Shown piece by piece: positions 4,685-5,813 of a DNA stretch of 5,813 nt. Where the stretch lies: NCBI GenBank assembly GCA_937949455.1, contig CALEDU010000014.1, positions 1 to 5,813 on the forward strand, read 5' to 3'. The stretch is from an uncultured Tepidimonas sp. (lineage in GTDB: Bacteria > Pseudomonadota > Gammaproteobacteria > Burkholderiales > Burkholderiaceae_C). The position numbers and the translations under genes were made by a program. The stretch's first letter is position 1; each line of letters begins with the position of its first letter. Below the pieces are notes generated by a model. It searched no databases and was not told the origin of the DNA. It saw nothing but the letters and a program-made list of their open reading frames with translations.

Positions 4685-5813
4685 ATGCAGAGCGGGTTTT
4701 CCTCAGACCTGCCGCTGGGCGTGCTCTACGTCGATTTCAATGCCTACTTTGCTTCGGTCGAGCAACAGCTTCGGCCCGCGCTGCGGGGTCGGCCAGTCGG
4801 CATCGTGCCCGTGCTGGCAGAGACCACTTGCTGCATCGCAGCCAGCTACGAGGCCAAAGCCCTGGGGATTACGACCGGCACGCCGGTGTATGAAGCGCGC
4901 CGGCTTTGCCCGGATATCGTGTTGCTCGAAGCCCGACCCGCGGTGTATGTCGAGATGCATCACCGCCTCGTCGAAGCCGTTGAGTCCTGTACGCCGGTTG
5001 GCCGGGTGTGGTCGATCGACGAGATGGCCTGCCCTCTGAGCGGCTCGCAGCGGCAGCGCGACAAGGCGCAGGCACTGGCCCTGCGCATCAAGCGAACCAT
5101 TGCGCGCACGGTGGGTGAGCACCTGCGTTCGTCGATCGGCATCGCGCCGAACACCTTCTTGGCCAAGATCGCTTCGGACATGCACAAGCCCGATGGTCTG
5201 ACCGTACTCGAAGCCTGTGATCTGCCGCAAGCGTTGTATCGCCTCGATCTCGGCGATATTCCTGGCATCGGCCGCGCGATGAAAACCCGGTTGCAGCAGC
5301 ACGGCATTGCGACGGTCGAGCAGCTTTTCGCCCTCAAGCCGGCCCAATTGCGTGCGGCTTGGGGAAGCATCGAGGGCGAGCGCATGTACGCCCGGCTACG
5401 TGGCGCAGAATTGGCCCCCAGCGACGGTCCGCGCGCCTCTGTAGGACATTCGCATGTGCTGCCCCCAGCGCTGCGCACCGATGCCGCGGCTTATTCGGTG
5501 CTGAATCGGCTGCTGCAAAAAGCGGCCATGCGCCTGCGCAGCCATGGGCTGGTTGCGGCCCGCTTGACGGTTCGTATCCGCTTTCGCCAGCAGGGCCAGA
5601 TCTGGGGCTGGCATGCCGAAGCCAAGCTCGATCCCACCGCGCACACCCGCACGTTGTTGGCCGCCCTGGCCGATTTATGGCGCCAGCGACCGCAGACCTG
5701 CGCCGAACCTTTCGCGGTCGGCGTCTCGCTGACCCGGTTGTTCGGCTGCGAGCAGCGCTCGTGCGATCTGTTCGCGGACGCGCAAAAAGCCGACCGCCTC
5801 GATGCCACCTTGG
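4685..5813 (+). CDS. Y-family translesion DNA polymerase (DinB/UmuC-like), partial
   Basis: Error-prone polymerase of the Y family that copies damaged DNA; 376 codons are present and the 3' end lies beyond the window. Seen: catalytic motif VDFNAYFASVEQ at residues 16-27, with Asp17 and the likely steric gate Phe22; the fingers stretch SYEAKALGITTGTP at 54-67; the catalytic pair Asp112-Glu113 in SIDEM; SIGIAPNTFLAKIASDMHKP at 150-169; a helix-hairpin-helix DIPGIGRAMKTRLQQHGI at 191-208; and a C-terminal little-finger region from about 255. Asn19 sits where DinB usually has Asp, as in UmuC, so this is neither a classical DinB nor UmuC. Relatives in Burkholderiales are often labelled ImpB. I chose the ATG at 4685 because GGGG at 4675-4678 is well spaced for it; the in-frame ATG at 4679 abuts the GGGG. 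The palindrome just upstream suggests repressor control. No lesion is visible. Confidence 0.93.
   Translation, partial: MQSGFSSDLPLGVLYVDFNAYFASVEQQLRPALRGRPVGIVPVLAETTCCIAASYEAKALGITTGTPVYEARRLCPDIVLLEARPAVYVEMHHRLVEAVESCTPVGRVWSIDEMACPLSGSQRQRDKAQALALRIKRTIARTVGEHLRSSIGIAPNTFLAKIASDMHKPDGLTVLEACDLPQALYRLDLGDIPGIGRAMKTRLQQHGIATVEQLFALKPAQLRAAWGSIEGERMYARLRGAELAPSDGPRASVGHSHVLPPALRTDAAAYSVLNRLLQKAAMRLRSHGLVAARLTVRIRFRQQGQIWGWHAEAKLDPTAHTRTLLAALADLWRQRPQTCAEPFAVGVSLTRLFGCEQRSCDLFADAQKADRLDATL

Noticed and set aside
4703..5347. A 214-codon minus-strand frame antisense to the polymerase.
   Set aside because: The plus strand carries the Y-family catalytic residues in order; the minus frame is a shadow.
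1..5813. CRISPR arrays, tRNA or rRNA genes, insertion sequences, integrase genes.
   Set aside because: I saw no repeat-spacer pattern, cloverleaf-like gene, transposase-like frame or flanking repeats. The rearrangement at 3160-3200 has no mobile element visible at it.

Overview
The window is GC-rich and densely coded. It most resembles a chromosome segment of a betaproteobacterium, probably Burkholderiales and Comamonadaceae-like. This rests on the high GC, the close fit of the SucC N-terminus to that group as I remember it, a type 2 ArgC, and remnants of an arsenite oxidase (aio) locus. The taxonomic call is inference; no rRNA or tRNA is present.

Layout: (1) 1-619, minus strand: the first 206 codons of sucC (succinyl-CoA synthetase beta subunit), running off the left edge. 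(2) 620-877: divergent intergenic region with a small palindrome and a GC hairpin just before argC. (3) 878-1798, plus strand: complete argC, the type 2 N-acetyl-gamma-glutamyl-phosphate reductase of arginine synthesis. (4) 1851-2480, minus strand: a YdjA-like nitroreductase, convergent with argC. (5) 2558-2582: a strong rho-independent terminator on the minus strand. (6) 2630-about 3199, minus strand: the C-terminal part of the arsenite oxidase large subunit (aioA), cut at its 5' side and interrupted by an in-frame TGA where the family has Trp. (7) about 3161-3244, plus strand: what looks like the last residues of a sensor histidine kinase (aioS-like), whose stop overlaps the next start as ATGA. 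(8) 3241-4539, plus strand: a complete NtrC-type sigma-54 response regulator, probably aioR. (9) 4540-4684: intergenic region with a perfect 8-bp-arm inverted repeat over a candidate promoter. (10) 4685-5813, plus strand: a Y-family translesion DNA polymerase, running off the right edge.

The most interesting part is 2558-4539. An aioA tail pointing left and a kinase tail plus intact regulator pointing right, joined head to head, are what one deletion would leave if it removed the middle of two divergent operons (aioBA leftward, aioSR rightward). The molybdenum enzyme and the kinase are lost, while the regulator is undamaged and may be an orphan. The nitroreductase downstream of aioA may belong to the old locus, since nitroreductase-like genes accompany aioBA in some bacteria, but the terminator between them leaves this open. 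The flanking genes (sucC, argC, polymerase) are housekeeping or repair genes with no evident link to arsenic.
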